DNA of 64,000 bases from Allobosea lathyri (GCF_900108245.1 NZ_FNUY01000011.1:124001-188000); one strand, 5' to 3'; shown: positions 37,884-47,513, counted from the stretch's first letter. Program-made: numbers and translations. The notes: generated by a model not told the origin, from the letters alone.

Positions 37884-39335
37884 ATGACCGTCAACATCAA
37901 GCCGCCGGTGCGCCGCGAAGCGATGCGGATCGCCGGCAAGCTCGTCTCGACCGACGACATGCTGGAGGTGCGCAACCCCTATGACAACACGGTCGTCGGC
38001 CTGATCCCGGCGGCGCGGCCCGAACATGTCCGCGACGCCTTCGCCAAGGCCAAGGCGTTCAAGCCGAAGCTGACCCGCTACGAGCGCCAGCAGATCCTGC
38101 AGAAGACGGCCGAACTGCTGCGCGACCGCAAGGACGAGTTCGCCCGGCTGATCACGGCGGAAGCCGGGCTGTGCTGGAAGGATTCGCTCTATGAGGCGAG
38201 CCGCGCCTATGACGTCTGGTCCTTTGCCGCCCAGCTCACCATCAAGGACGATGGCGAGATGTTCGCCTGCGACATCTCGCCCAACGGCAAGGCGCGCAAG
38301 ATCTTCACGACGCGCCAGCCGCTGCTCGGCGTGATCTCGGCGATCACCCCGTTCAACCACCCGCTCAACATGGTCAGCCACAAGCTGGCGCCGGCGATCG
38401 CGACCAATAACCGCCTCGTGCTGAAACCCACCGAGCTGACGCCGCTGACCGCGCTGGCGCTTGCCGACGTGCTCTACGAGGCCGGCCTGCCGCCCGAGAT
38501 GCTCTCGGTCGTCACCGGCAATCCCTCGACCATGGGCGATGCGATGATCACCGATCCCGATGCCGATCTGGTGACCTTCACCGGCTCGGTCAGGGTCGGC
38601 AAGCACATCGCCAATACCGCCGGCTACAAGCGCATCGTGCTCGAACTCGGCGGCAACGATCCGCTGATCGTGATGGAGGATGCCGATCTCGACAAGGCGG
38701 CCGAGCTCGCCGTCACCGGCGCGACCAAGAACTCCGGCCAGCGCTGCACCGCGGTCAAGCGCATCCTGGTCGTCGAGAGCGTCGCCGATGCGTTCTCGAA
38801 GCTCGTGGTCGAGAAGGCCCGCAAGCTCAAGTGCGGCGACCCGATGGACCCTGAGACCGATGTCGGCACGGTCATCAACGAGCGCTCGGCACAGCTGTTC
38901 GAGGCCCGGGTCGAGGATGCGGTGAGACATGGCGCCCGGGTGCTGCACGGCGCCCCACGCCAGGGCGCGCTGTTCCACCCGACCGTGGTCGACCACGTGC
39001 CCTATGATTGCGAGCTGGTGCATGAGGAGACCTTTGGCCCGGTGATCCCGATCGTGCGCTGCCCCAACGACATCGCCGCGGTCATCGCCATCTCGAACTC
39101 GACCGCCTACGGCCTGTCCTCGGGCATCTGCACCAACCGGATGGACTATGCCAGCCGCTTCGTCGCCGAGCTCGAGGTCGGCACCGTCAACATCTGGGAA
39201 GTCCCGGGCTACCGCATCGAAATGTCGCCCTTCGGCGGCATCAAGGATTCCGGCCTCGGCTACAAGGAAGGCGTCGTCGAAGCCATGAAAAGCTTCACAA
39301 ACGTCAAGACATGGTCCCAGCCGTGGACTGCGTGA
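37884..39335 (+). CDS. phnY: Phosphonoacetaldehyde dehydrogenase
   Basis: 483 aa, aldehyde dehydrogenase family. Starts 2 bp after phnA. Key parts: ITPFNHPLNM near residue 154, VLELGGNDP with catalytic Glu near 254 and SGQRCTAVKR with catalytic Cys at about 288. NAD-dependent oxidation of phosphonoacetaldehyde to phosphonoacetate, the substrate of PhnA. Confidence 0.93.
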   Translation: MTVNIKPPVRREAMRIAGKLVSTDDMLEVRNPYDNTVVGLIPAARPEHVRDAFAKAKAFKPKLTRYERQQILQKTAELLRDRKDEFARLITAEAGLCWKDSLYEASRAYDVWSFAAQLTIKDDGEMFACDISPNGKARKIFTTRQPLLGVISAITPFNHPLNMVSHKLAPAIATNNRLVLKPTELTPLTALALADVLYEAGLPPEMLSVVTGNPSTMGDAMITDPDADLVTFTGSVRVGKHIANTAGYKRIVLELGGNDPLIVMEDADLDKAAELAVTGATKNSGQRCTAVKRILVVESVADAFSKLVVEKARKLKCGDPMDPETDVGTVINERSAQLFEARVEDAVRHGARVLHGAPRQGALFHPTVVDHVPYDCELVHEETFGPVIPIVRCPNDIAAVIAISNSTAYGLSSGICTNRMDYASRFVAELEVGTVNIWEVPGYRIEMSPFGGIKDSGLGYKEGVVEAMKSFTNVKTWSQPWTA

Positions 39336-39420
39336 AACGGCGCAGCGCCTGAAAAAACCAAGAAAATTCGGGGATGAGGCGCCTGCTGTATCAAACCATT
39401 CAATAATAGGGGATGAGAAT

Positions 39421-40440
39421 ATGAAGAGCTGGTTTACCTCCTGCGTTTTCGGCGCCATTGCTTTGGTGGCACCGACGATGGCCATGGCACAGAAGACCAA
39501 GGTTACGATCTATACAGCGCTGGAGAATGACCAGCTCGGCCCCTTCAAGCAGTCGATCGAGAAGGCGGTCCCCGAGGCGGAGGTCGTCTGGGTCCGCGAC
39601 TCCACGGGCGTGATCACGGCCCGCTTCCTTGCCGAAAAGGACAATCCCCGGGCCGATATGGTGATGGGACTGGCGGCCTCGAGCCTGCTGATGTTCGAAA
39701 AGGCCGGCTTGCTGGAGACGTACAAGCCAGCTGGCGTAGACAAGCTCAAGGAGGTCTTTCGCGACCCCAAGGAGCCCTATACCTGGACCGGCATGGACGC
39801 CTATCTCGGGGTCGTCTGCTTCAACACCGCTGAAGCGAAAGGCGTCGCCGTCCCCTCGAGCTGGAAGGACCTGCTCAACCCCGCGCTTCAGGGCAAGATC
39901 GTGATGCCGCATCCGGCCTCGTCGGGAACCGGCTATCTCATGGTCGCGGGCTGGCTCCAGAGCATGGGCGAGACCGAAGGCTGGAAGTTCATGGACGGGC
40001 TGCACCAGAATATCGCGGCCTATCTGCACTCCGGCTCCGCACCTTGCGTGCAGGCGGCGCGCGGCGAGCGCGTCGTGGGCCTCGCCCTCGACATGCGTGG
40101 CGCCTCCGAGAAGGCCAAGGGCGCACCCATCGAGGTCATCGTACCCAAGGAGGGCGTCGGCTGGGAGATGGAAGCGAGCGCCATCGTCAAGGGCACCAAG
40201 AACCTGGCGCTCTCCAAGAAGATCGCCGATTGGGGCGTCACCGAGGAGGCCAACAAGCTTTACTCCCAGACCTATGCGATCGTCGCCTCGCCGAACGTCA
40301 AGAATACCCCGCCGAATTATCCCGCAGGTGCGGAAGCCGGCATGATCAAGAACGACCTGTCCTGGATGGCCGATAATCGCGACCGCGTCCTGGCCGAATG
40401 GTCCAAGCGCTACGAGTCCAAGGCGGCTCCGAAGAACTGA
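39421..40440 (+). CDS. phnS: 2-aminoethylphosphonate ABC transporter substrate-binding protein
   Basis: 339 aa with a Sec signal peptide (residues about 1-23, ending MAMAQ). Preceded by AGGGGATGAGA. It belongs to the iron-type/AEP binding-protein group (KVTIYTALENDQLGPFKQSIEKA at the mature N-terminus; HPASSGTGYLMVAGWLQ near 160). The context (phnWAY upstream, AEP-type ATPase and permease downstream) supports AEP as ligand. Two hairpins separate it from the ATPase gene. Confidence 0.88.
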   Translation: MKSWFTSCVFGAIALVAPTMAMAQKTKVTIYTALENDQLGPFKQSIEKAVPEAEVVWVRDSTGVITARFLAEKDNPRADMVMGLAASSLLMFEKAGLLETYKPAGVDKLKEVFRDPKEPYTWTGMDAYLGVVCFNTAEAKGVAVPSSWKDLLNPALQGKIVMPHPASSGTGYLMVAGWLQSMGETEGWKFMDGLHQNIAAYLHSGSAPCVQAARGERVVGLALDMRGASEKAKGAPIEVIVPKEGVGWEMEASAIVKGTKNLALSKKIADWGVTEEANKLYSQTYAIVASPNVKNTPPNYPAGAEAGMIKNDLSWMADNRDRVLAEWSKRYESKAAPKN

Positions 40441-40448
40441 GATGAGGC

Positions 40449-40502
40449 ACCCCGGATCACGGGGTTAGCTACGCCCGGCCTGCCACTTGCAAGGCAGGCC
40501 GG
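40449..40502 (+). promoter_or_regulatory. Two tandem stem-loops between phnS and phnT
   Basis: The first stem is ACCCCG / CGGGGT (6 bp, 5-nt loop, 40449-40465). The second is CCGGCCTGCC / GGCAGGCCGG (10 bp perfect, 8-nt loop, 40475-40502), followed by TCCCTCTT. The first begins 8 nt after the phnS stop. A partial terminator or 3'-end shield for phnS mRNA is the likely role. Confidence 0.65.
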
Positions 40503-40582
40503 TCCCTCTTCGGAAAGCCCGCGGAACGCAAGTCCACGGCGCCGAGTCTCCACGCCCCACGCTCATCAGCGAAAGGCCGGCC

Positions 40583-41683
40583 ATGTCGTCGAAGCAGCCC
40601 AACCATCCGTCGCTTCTCACCGTCCGCAATCTCAACAAGAGCTTCGGAACGTTTCGCGCGCTGCGCGACGTCGATCTGGACGTCAAGCACGGCGAGTTCG
40701 TGTGTTTCCTCGGCCCGTCGGGCTGCGGCAAGACCACCCTGCTGCGCGCCATCGCCGGGCTCGACCTGCAGGATGGCGGCACGATCCATCTCGGCGGCCG
40801 CGATGTTACGCGCGCCCCCCCGTCGGAACGCGATTTCGGCATCGTCTTTCAATCCTATGCGTTGTTCCCGAACCTCACGGTCGCGAAGAATGTCGGCTAC
40901 GGGCTGGTCAATCGCCGCATGCCGTCGCGCGACATCGCCAAGCGGGTTGCCGAGTTGCTGGCCATGGTCGGCCTGCCGGAACAGGGCGACAAGTTCCCGA
41001 TCCAGTTGTCGGGCGGCCAGCAGCAGCGTGTCGCCCTGGCCCGGGCGCTTGCGACATCGCCCGGCCTGCTCCTGCTCGACGAGCCCTTGTCTGCGCTCGA
41101 TGCCAAGGTCCGCGTTCGCCTGCGCGACGAGATCCGGGCGCTGCAGCAGCGGCTTGGCGTCACCACCATCATGGTCACCCACGACCAGGAGGAGGCGCTG
41201 GCGATGGCAGATCGCATCGTGGTGATGAACCAGGGCGTGATCGAGCAGGTCGGAACGCCCGAAGAGATCTATCGCCGTCCCGAAACCCCGTTCGTCGCGG
41301 ATTTTGTCGGCCACATGACCTTCCTCGACGCTGTGGTCACCGGTCCCAATAGCGTTCGCGTCGGCGCGCTCGACCTGATCGTCGCCGAGCCCTCGGCGGC
41401 GGCGATCGGCACGGCTGTCCGCCTCGCCATGCGGCCGGAAGAGGTGCGGACGCGTTCGATCACTCTGGATACGCCAAACCGTTTCGAGGCTCGGATCGGC
41501 GAGCTATCGTTCCTCGGCTCCTTTTGCCGCGCCAGGCTCGAGCCGGTCGGGTCCAGCGGCACCAGCATCGCAGCTGATTTCTCGGCCAATGCCATGCGTG
41601 ATCTGTCGATCACGGCTGGCGAGACCCTTCCGGTCGCCTTTCCGCCGGAAGCGCTGCGCGTCTTCCAGGAGGTGGGTCGGTGA
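40583..41683 (+). CDS. phnT: 2-aminoethylphosphonate ABC transporter ATPase
   Basis: 366 aa. Walker A GPSGCGKTT near residue 46, signature LSGGQQQR near 142, Walker B LLLLDEPLSALD near 162 and a TOBE-like C-terminal domain from about 290. The ATG at 40583 gives the standard N-terminus (LLTVRNLNKSFGTFRALRDV). Overlaps the permease gene by four bases (GTGA). Confidence 0.9.
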   Translation: MSSKQPNHPSLLTVRNLNKSFGTFRALRDVDLDVKHGEFVCFLGPSGCGKTTLLRAIAGLDLQDGGTIHLGGRDVTRAPPSERDFGIVFQSYALFPNLTVAKNVGYGLVNRRMPSRDIAKRVAELLAMVGLPEQGDKFPIQLSGGQQQRVALARALATSPGLLLLDEPLSALDAKVRVRLRDEIRALQQRLGVTTIMVTHDQEEALAMADRIVVMNQGVIEQVGTPEEIYRRPETPFVADFVGHMTFLDAVVTGPNSVRVGALDLIVAEPSAAAIGTAVRLAMRPEEVRTRSITLDTPNRFEARIGELSFLGSFCRARLEPVGSSGTSIAADFSANAMRDLSITAGETLPVAFPPEALRVFQEVGR

Positions 41684-43395
41684 GCACAGCGGTTCAGCGC
41701 GTGTCCGTGGCGACGAGTTCCTTCGCCGAGAAGCGCCTCGTGGTCGGCGAGCGCCATGTCGCCGGCGCACTGATCATCGCGCTCTGCCTCGTCCTGGTGC
41801 TGATCATCGCCCTGCCGCTCTGGGCGCTGCTCTCGAAGAGCCTGGAGAGCAGCGACGGGCACTTTGTCGGACTGGCCAATTTCGTCACCTATGCGACGAC
41901 GCCGACGCTCGTCTCGTCGCTGTTCAACAGCCTGACGATTGCGAGCATCACGACGGTGATCGTGATCCCGCTCGCCTTCTTCTACGCCTATGCCCTTCGC
42001 CGCAGCTGCATTCCGTGGAAGGGCGCGTTCTACGCGGCCGCGCTCGTGCCGGTCTTCGCACCGTCGCTGCTGTCGGGCCTCGCGCTGATCTATGTTTTCG
42101 GCAATCAGGGATTGCTCAAATCCTGGATGATGGGAGCTCCGCTCTACGGGCCGATCGGGATCGTCGTGGCGGAATCGCTCTACGCCTTTCCCCATGCGGT
42201 GCTGATCCTCGTGACGGCGCTCGCCTTGTCGGATGGGCGGTTGCGGGAGGCGGCCGAAGCGCTTGGCACCACCAGGCGCCGGATGTTCTGGACCATCACC
42301 CTGCCGGGCGCGCGCTATGGCCTGATCAGCGCCGGCTTCGTCGTCTTCACGCTTGTCATCACCGATTTCGGCATTCCAAAGGTGATCGGCGGCCAGTTCA
42401 GCGTGCTCGCGACCGACGCCTATCGGCAAGTGGTCGGCCAGCAGAACTTTCCAATGGGCGCCGTCGTCGGCATCATCCTGCTCGTTCCGGCTGTCGTTGC
42501 CTATTTCGTCGACCGCGCGGTCCAGCGGCGGCAGACCGCCCTGCTCTCGGCGCGCGCCGTTCCCTATGTGCCGCAGCCCGAGCGCAAGCGCGACCTCGCG
42601 CTCCTGACGCTTGCCATGGCGATCGGAGGTACGATCATCGCGATCTACGGCACGGCGGTCTGGGGTTCCTTCGTCCGTTACTGGCCCTACAACCTGTCGC
42701 TGACCCTCAAGAACTACGATTTCTCTGCGGTCGAGCCGAGCGGCTGGGAACCTTACTGGACGTCGCTGCAACTCGCCTTCCTGACGGCGACGATCGGCAC
42801 GGCACTGATCTTCACCGGCGCCTACCTGATCGAGAAGCTCAAATTCTTTCCGGTCCTGCGCGGTTTCGCACAATTTCTGGCGATGCTGCCCATGGCGGTT
42901 CCGGGTCTCGTGCTTGGCCTTGGCTACGTGTTTTTCTTCAACGCCTCGTGGAACCCGCTCGGCCTGTTCTACGGAACGCTGACGATCCTCGTCGTCAACA
43001 CGATCGCCCATTTCTACACGGTCGGGCATATCACCGCGCTGACGAGCCTGAAGCAGATCGACCGCGAGTTCGAAACCGTCTCGGCCTCGCTCCAGGTTCC
43101 GTTCTGGTCGACATTCCGTCGGGTGACCGTGCCGATCTGCCTGCCGGCGATTCTCGACATCGCGGTCTACATCTTCGTGAACGCGCTCACGACCGTCTCT
43201 GCCGTCATCTTCCTCTATGGCGCCGACACCAAGCTGGCCTCGATCGCGATCGTCCATATGGACGAGGCCGGCGCCGTGGCATCGGCCGCGGGCATGGCGA
43301 CGGTGATCATGCTGACCGCGATCAGCGTGAAGCTTCTGCATCTCTTCCTGGACCGAATGGTGCTCGGCCGCTTGCAGCGTTGGCGCTACCGCTGA
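41680..43395 (+). CDS. phnU: 2-aminoethylphosphonate ABC transporter permease (fused two-domain type)
   Basis: 571 aa, about twice a single permease, with two FbpB-like membrane modules of about six helices each (residues about 25-280 and 305-565). EAA motifs: LREAAEALGTTRRRMFWTITLP near 190 and FETVSASLQVPFWSTFRRVTVP near 465. The GTG start overlaps the phnT stop. A single fused permease is the normal form for this transporter type. Confidence 0.9.
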   Translation: MSTAVQRVSVATSSFAEKRLVVGERHVAGALIIALCLVLVLIIALPLWALLSKSLESSDGHFVGLANFVTYATTPTLVSSLFNSLTIASITTVIVIPLAFFYAYALRRSCIPWKGAFYAAALVPVFAPSLLSGLALIYVFGNQGLLKSWMMGAPLYGPIGIVVAESLYAFPHAVLILVTALALSDGRLREAAEALGTTRRRMFWTITLPGARYGLISAGFVVFTLVITDFGIPKVIGGQFSVLATDAYRQVVGQQNFPMGAVVGIILLVPAVVAYFVDRAVQRRQTALLSARAVPYVPQPERKRDLALLTLAMAIGGTIIAIYGTAVWGSFVRYWPYNLSLTLKNYDFSAVEPSGWEPYWTSLQLAFLTATIGTALIFTGAYLIEKLKFFPVLRGFAQFLAMLPMAVPGLVLGLGYVFFFNASWNPLGLFYGTLTILVVNTIAHFYTVGHITALTSLKQIDREFETVSASLQVPFWSTFRRVTVPICLPAILDIAVYIFVNALTTVSAVIFLYGADTKLASIAIVHMDEAGAVASAAGMATVIMLTAISVKLLHLFLDRMVLGRLQRWRYR

Positions 43396-43428
43396 GCGGT
43401 CGTGCCGGCGAGCTGACGGTCCGTCGAG

Positions 43429-45009
43429 ATGAGCCCCACCTCCGCCACGCATACCCTGCTGACGCTGGCAGGCGAGGTCGCCCTGCTGCTGTGGAGCATT
43501 CAGGTCGTCACAGCCGCCGTGACGCGTGCTTTCGGCAGTCGCCTGCGCCATCTTCTGGCGACCGGACTTGCCAGTCGCTGGCGCGCATTTTCGGCCGGGC
43601 TGCTCGTGACAACGGGACTGCAATCGAGCACGGCAACGGCGATGATGATCTCGTCGCTGTCGGGAGCCGGGGCTGTGGCGCTCGTCCCGGCGCTCGCGAT
43701 GATGCTTGGTGCCAATATCGGGACGACCCTGATCGTGCAGATCATGACGTTCGATTTCAGCTACGTGGTGCCGCTGTTCCTGCTGGTCGGCCTGACGACG
43801 ATCAAGCGCGGGCGCAGCCTGCTACTGCGCGAGTGCGGTCAAGCCGCCATGGGTCTCGGGCTCATGCTGCTGACGCTTCACTTGCTGCAAGCGACGATGC
43901 GTCCCGTCGAGCATTCCGAGATCCTGCGCTCGCTGCTGGCTTCGCTGTCGCAGGACAGCCTGATGACGCTGCTGCTTGCCGCCCTGCTGGCCTGGGCGGC
44001 CCATTCCTCGGTTGCGGCGATCCTGTTCGTCATGTCCCTTGCCGGAGCAGGCGTCATCGGGATCGAGACAACGCTGACGATGGTCCTCGGCTGTAATCTC
44101 GGCAGCGCGCTCAACCCGTGCCTACAAGCCTTCGGCCGCGAACCGGCTGCGCAAAGAGCGCCGCTGGGCAATCTCGCGAACCGCCTGCTCGGTTGCGTCA
44201 TCGGCTTGATGCTCCTGCCGCTTCTCGCGGCCGCATTCGGCAAGTCTGGCCTGCGGCCATCGGAGGTCGCCGCCACCTTTCACCTGCTGTTCAACATCGT
44301 GATGGCGGCTCTGTTTCTCGGCGCCCTGCCCTGGCTCGCCGCCCTGTTGAAGCGCCTGCTTCCGGAGCAGGCCGACGCGGCCGATCCCTCGCAGCCTCGC
44401 TATCTCGACGAAGCCGCGCTCAAGACCCCTGCGCTTGCACTTGCAAACGCCTCACGCGAGGTGTTGCGCATGGCCGATGTCGTCGAGGAGATGCTGCATG
44501 GTTCGCAGGCGGCCTTCGGCCTGGACGACGCTCACAAGGTTGCCGAAACGTGCCGCGCCGACGACGTGCTCGACGCGCTCTACAACCGCATTCAGCTCTA
44601 TGTCGGAGCGATCGACCATAGGGCGCTCGACGATGGCGAGAGGCAGCGGCTGATGAGCGTGCTCGCCTTGGCGATCAACCTCGAGCACATCGGCGACATC
44701 GTCGATAAGAACCTCATGGAGATGGCGGCCAAACGCATCAAGGACCAGCGGCGGCTGCCGGAAACGGCCCTGCGACGGATCGAGGACATGCATGAAAGCC
44801 TGTGCGCGCATCTGCGGCTCGCCATCGCGGTGTTCATCTCGGGCGATGAAGATGCGGCGATGCGCCTGGTCCGCGAGAAGGAGATGTTCCGCGAACTCGA
44901 ACGAGAGGCCACCCTTCGGCATGTCGACGAAATGCGCTCCGGCCGACCCGAGCGGATCATCGTCAGCGCCTTCCAGCTCGACGTCACCCGCGATCTCAAG
45001 CGGATCTAG
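43429..45009 (+). CDS. Na+/Pi cotransporter family protein with PhoU-like C-terminus
   Basis: 526 aa. Residues about 1-310 hold two repeats of the NptA-type module, each with the QSST-like signature (TTGLQSSTATAMMISSL near 60, and WAAHSSVAAILFVM near 195). Residues about 340-520 are a PhoU-like helical bundle. These proteins move phosphate, often outward in bacteria. Directly downstream of the AEP importer it could release surplus phosphate set free by PhnA (inference). Confidence 0.88.
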   Translation: MSPTSATHTLLTLAGEVALLLWSIQVVTAAVTRAFGSRLRHLLATGLASRWRAFSAGLLVTTGLQSSTATAMMISSLSGAGAVALVPALAMMLGANIGTTLIVQIMTFDFSYVVPLFLLVGLTTIKRGRSLLLRECGQAAMGLGLMLLTLHLLQATMRPVEHSEILRSLLASLSQDSLMTLLLAALLAWAAHSSVAAILFVMSLAGAGVIGIETTLTMVLGCNLGSALNPCLQAFGREPAAQRAPLGNLANRLLGCVIGLMLLPLLAAAFGKSGLRPSEVAATFHLLFNIVMAALFLGALPWLAALLKRLLPEQADAADPSQPRYLDEAALKTPALALANASREVLRMADVVEEMLHGSQAAFGLDDAHKVAETCRADDVLDALYNRIQLYVGAIDHRALDDGERQRLMSVLALAINLEHIGDIVDKNLMEMAAKRIKDQRRLPETALRRIEDMHESLCAHLRLAIAVFISGDEDAAMRLVREKEMFRELEREATLRHVDEMRSGRPERIIVSAFQLDVTRDLKRI

Positions 45010-45111
45010 GGGCATATCGCGGCAACCGTGCACGACCTGCTGGAGCGCAACGGCGTTCTGAGACCAAGTCGGCTGAGGGAACAGGCGATAGGCGGTTGAA
45101 GCAATGCCTGC

Positions 45112-46125
45112 TCAGGCGAAGACGACATTCTGCCGTTGCGCGCGAAGGCGGGGATCATGCGATCGCACCTGAACGGGGCTCCCCTCAAGGATTTCGAAAC
45201 AGCGCGCGAGCGTATCCTCCGAGAGCCGCCGCATCGCCTCGACCGTAAAGAAGGTCAGGTGCGGGAAGAGGATGACGTCGTCGCGGCCAAAGAGCGGGCT
45301 CAGCATGTGGCCGGCCTTCGCCAGGGGCTCGACCGAATAGACATCGAGCCCGACGCCGCCTAGACGCCCGGCGAGAATGGCTTCGACCAGCGCCTGCTCA
45401 TCGATCAGCGCCCCGCGCGAAACGTTCACCAGCACGGCTGAGGGCTTCAGGCATGCGAGTTCGGCTCGCCCGATCAGGCCCCGTGTCGCCGCGTTCAGCA
45501 CGCAGTGCAACGAGATGAAGTCGCACTGCCGCAGCATGGCGTGAAGATTGTCGACCTTCTCGATACCGGCGGCGACCATCGTCGCCGCGTCGAGACTGGG
45601 GTCGTAGCCGAGCACACAGGCCCTGAAGCCCTGCCCAGCCATCCGCGCCATGCTCCGGCCGATCTTGCCCGCCCCGACCAGCCCCAGCGTCGCGCCCGCG
45701 ATGTCGCGCCCGAGCCAGCGCTGCTCCGGCCAGATCCAGCCCTCCGCCGCCATGGCGCGCCCGATCTGCGGCATGCGCCTGGCCAGCGCAATCATCAGCG
45801 CGAAAGCGCCTTCGGCCACCGTCTCCTCGGCATATTCAGGCACGTTGACGACGGGAATGCCGCGTTCGATCGCGGCGGGAATATCGATCGCGTCGATACC
45901 CACGCCGTATTTGACGATGCCCTTGAGCTTTGGCGCATTCGCGATGACGGCGGCCGTGACCGGCGTGTAGCACATCAGCAGGAGGTCGGCATCGGCGACC
46001 GCCGCGATGAGATCGGCCTCGGGAATACCATCCGGCAGCGTCACCAGTTCGACACCGCGCGCCCGCAGGCCGGCATCGATCTCGGGGCATTCCAGCTCCC
46101 GGTCCGTGCGCACCGCCTTCATCAT
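45112..46125 (-). CDS. D-2-hydroxyacid dehydrogenase family protein
   Basis: 337 aa from the ATG at 46125, where GGGGGAGAAAC lies upstream; an in-frame ATG at 46158 abuts the preceding gene and lacks such a site. NAD-binding GLVGAGKIGRSMA near residue 150; catalytic Arg in NVSRGALID near 235, Glu in YSVEPLA near 265, His in FPHLTFFT near 290. Translated after the PbfA-like gene on the same strand. The substrate may be a 2-hydroxy acid made in phosphonate breakdown; phosphoglycerate-type use is an alternative. Confidence 0.82.
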   Translation of the reverse strand: MMKAVRTDRELECPEIDAGLRARGVELVTLPDGIPEADLIAAVADADLLLMCYTPVTAAVIANAPKLKGIVKYGVGIDAIDIPAAIERGIPVVNVPEYAEETVAEGAFALMIALARRMPQIGRAMAAEGWIWPEQRWLGRDIAGATLGLVGAGKIGRSMARMAGQGFRACVLGYDPSLDAATMVAAGIEKVDNLHAMLRQCDFISLHCVLNAATRGLIGRAELACLKPSAVLVNVSRGALIDEQALVEAILAGRLGGVGLDVYSVEPLAKAGHMLSPLFGRDDVILFPHLTFFTVEAMRRLSEDTLARCFEILEGSPVQVRSHDPRLRAQRQNVVFA

Positions 46126-46160
46126 GTTTCTCCCCCGTAGGCCAAAAGCTTCGGTCATGC

Positions 46161-47513
46161 TCAGCCCGCGTTGATCGCGGTCTCGACGGCTCCGAGAGCC
46201 CTGTCGAGATCCGCATGGGAGATGGTCAGCGGCGGCGACAGCGTCAGCACGTTGCCCTGGCTGATCTTGAAGCTGAGCCCGGCATCCAGGCAGCGATAAT
46301 AGACCCGCTCCGCTAGAGCGTTGTCTGGGGCCATCTCGGCCTTGTCGGCCACGATTTCGACGCCGAACATCAGGCCACGCCCCCGGACATCGCCGACACA
46401 GGGCGAACCTGCACCGAAATCGCTCAGGCGGCTCATGGCGTAGGCGCCGAGCTCGGCCGCCCGCTCCGCCAGTCCCTCCTCACGGATGATGGCGATGGTG
46501 GTCAGGGCCGCCCGCGTCGTGACCGGGTTCTTCTCATGGGTGTAGTGGCCGATCGCATAATCACCGGCCACATCGAGGTCGCGCCGGGCGATGACGGCCG
46601 CGATCGGCAGAATGCCACCGCCCAGCGCCTTGCCGACGACGAGGATGTCGGGCGTGACGCCGTCATGCTCGCAGGTGAAGAACTTACCGGTCTTGCCGAG
46701 GCCGGTCGGGATTTCGTCGAAGATCAGCAGTGTTCCGTGACGGTCGCAGGCCTCGCGCACCAGTTTCCAGAAGCCGGGCGCCGGCGGGTTCGGCGTGGCG
46801 CGCATCGGCTCCGCGACAAGGGCGGCGAAGTCGCCTTCACGGCCCAGCACATAGGAGATCATGCTGGCGCAGGCGCGCGCCGAATCCTCCAGGCTGTTGC
46901 AGCCATAGGCGCAGTGATGGTTTGCCCAGGGCGCGACATGCTCGGCTCCCGGCAATAGCGGTCCGGCGATCCCCGAGCGGAAGGTCGCCTCGCCGCCGAC
47001 GCTCGAGGCGCCGAAACCCGCCCCGTGAAAGGCGTCCCAGAAGGACAGGGTCTTGAAGCGGCCGGTCGCCGCGCGCGCCAGCTTCAGCGCGACCTCGACC
47101 GCATCCGAGCCACCTGTCGTGAACAGCACCTTGCCGAGATCGCCCGGCGCCAATCGTCCCAGCGTTTCCGCCAGCTCAACGGCGGGTTCGCAGGTGAAGC
47201 GGCGTGGCGCGAAGCAGAGTTCGTCGATCTGCGCCTTGATCGCCTCTTTCAGGCGCGGGTGGCCATAGCCGATATGATGGACGCTGTTGCCATGGAAATC
47301 CATGTAGCGGCGCCCGGCCGTATCCTCGATCCAGATGCCCTCGGCCTTGGCGATCGCCGTGACGCAGGGGCTGGACAGGCTCTGGTGCAGGAAGGCATCG
47401 GAGTCCCGCTTCAACAATTGGCGCGTTGCGGAATCGTCGAGGCGAGCCGACCAGGCGCTCCGCGCTGCGGACGTGTTCGACTCGCCTTCGGTATGGACCA
47501 GGGCAGCGGACAT
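46161..47513 (-). CDS. pbfA: Class-III PLP enzyme, probable (R)-1-hydroxy-2-aminoethylphosphonate ammonia-lyase
   Basis: 450 aa from the ATG at 47513 (CAGGAGAC upstream; an ATG at 47588 is rejected). Class-III aminotransferase fold: TTGGSDAVEVALKLARAATG near residue 110, FDEIPTGLGKTG near 250 and the PLP lysine in VVGKALGGGILP near 277. The motif MDFHGNSVHHIGYGHP near 70 and the position beside phnWAY and the AEP importer fit PbfA, which eliminates ammonia from hydroxy-AEP to give phosphonoacetaldehyde. A true transaminase cannot be excluded from sequence alone. Confidence 0.65.
   Translation of the reverse strand: MSAALVHTEGESNTSAARSAWSARLDDSATRQLLKRDSDAFLHQSLSSPCVTAIAKAEGIWIEDTAGRRYMDFHGNSVHHIGYGHPRLKEAIKAQIDELCFAPRRFTCEPAVELAETLGRLAPGDLGKVLFTTGGSDAVEVALKLARAATGRFKTLSFWDAFHGAGFGASSVGGEATFRSGIAGPLLPGAEHVAPWANHHCAYGCNSLEDSARACASMISYVLGREGDFAALVAEPMRATPNPPAPGFWKLVREACDRHGTLLIFDEIPTGLGKTGKFFTCEHDGVTPDILVVGKALGGGILPIAAVIARRDLDVAGDYAIGHYTHEKNPVTTRAALTTIAIIREEGLAERAAELGAYAMSRLSDFGAGSPCVGDVRGRGLMFGVEIVADKAEMAPDNALAERVYYRCLDAGLSFKISQGNVLTLSPPLTISHADLDRALGAVETAINAG

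Noticed and set aside
37545..39500. Minus-strand open frame of 651 codons across phnY
   Set aside because: Shadow of the aldehyde dehydrogenase gene, with no recognisable domain.
41269..43623. Minus-strand open frame of 784 codons across the AEP permease gene
   Set aside because: Low-complexity Arg/Asp/Gln-rich translation opposite an obvious permease; typical shadow.
45112..46125. Phosphite dehydrogenase (PtxD) identity for the D-2-hydroxyacid dehydrogenase
   Set aside because: Same broad family and a phosphorus context, but no phosphite transporter is adjacent and nothing in the visible motifs is specific for PtxD.
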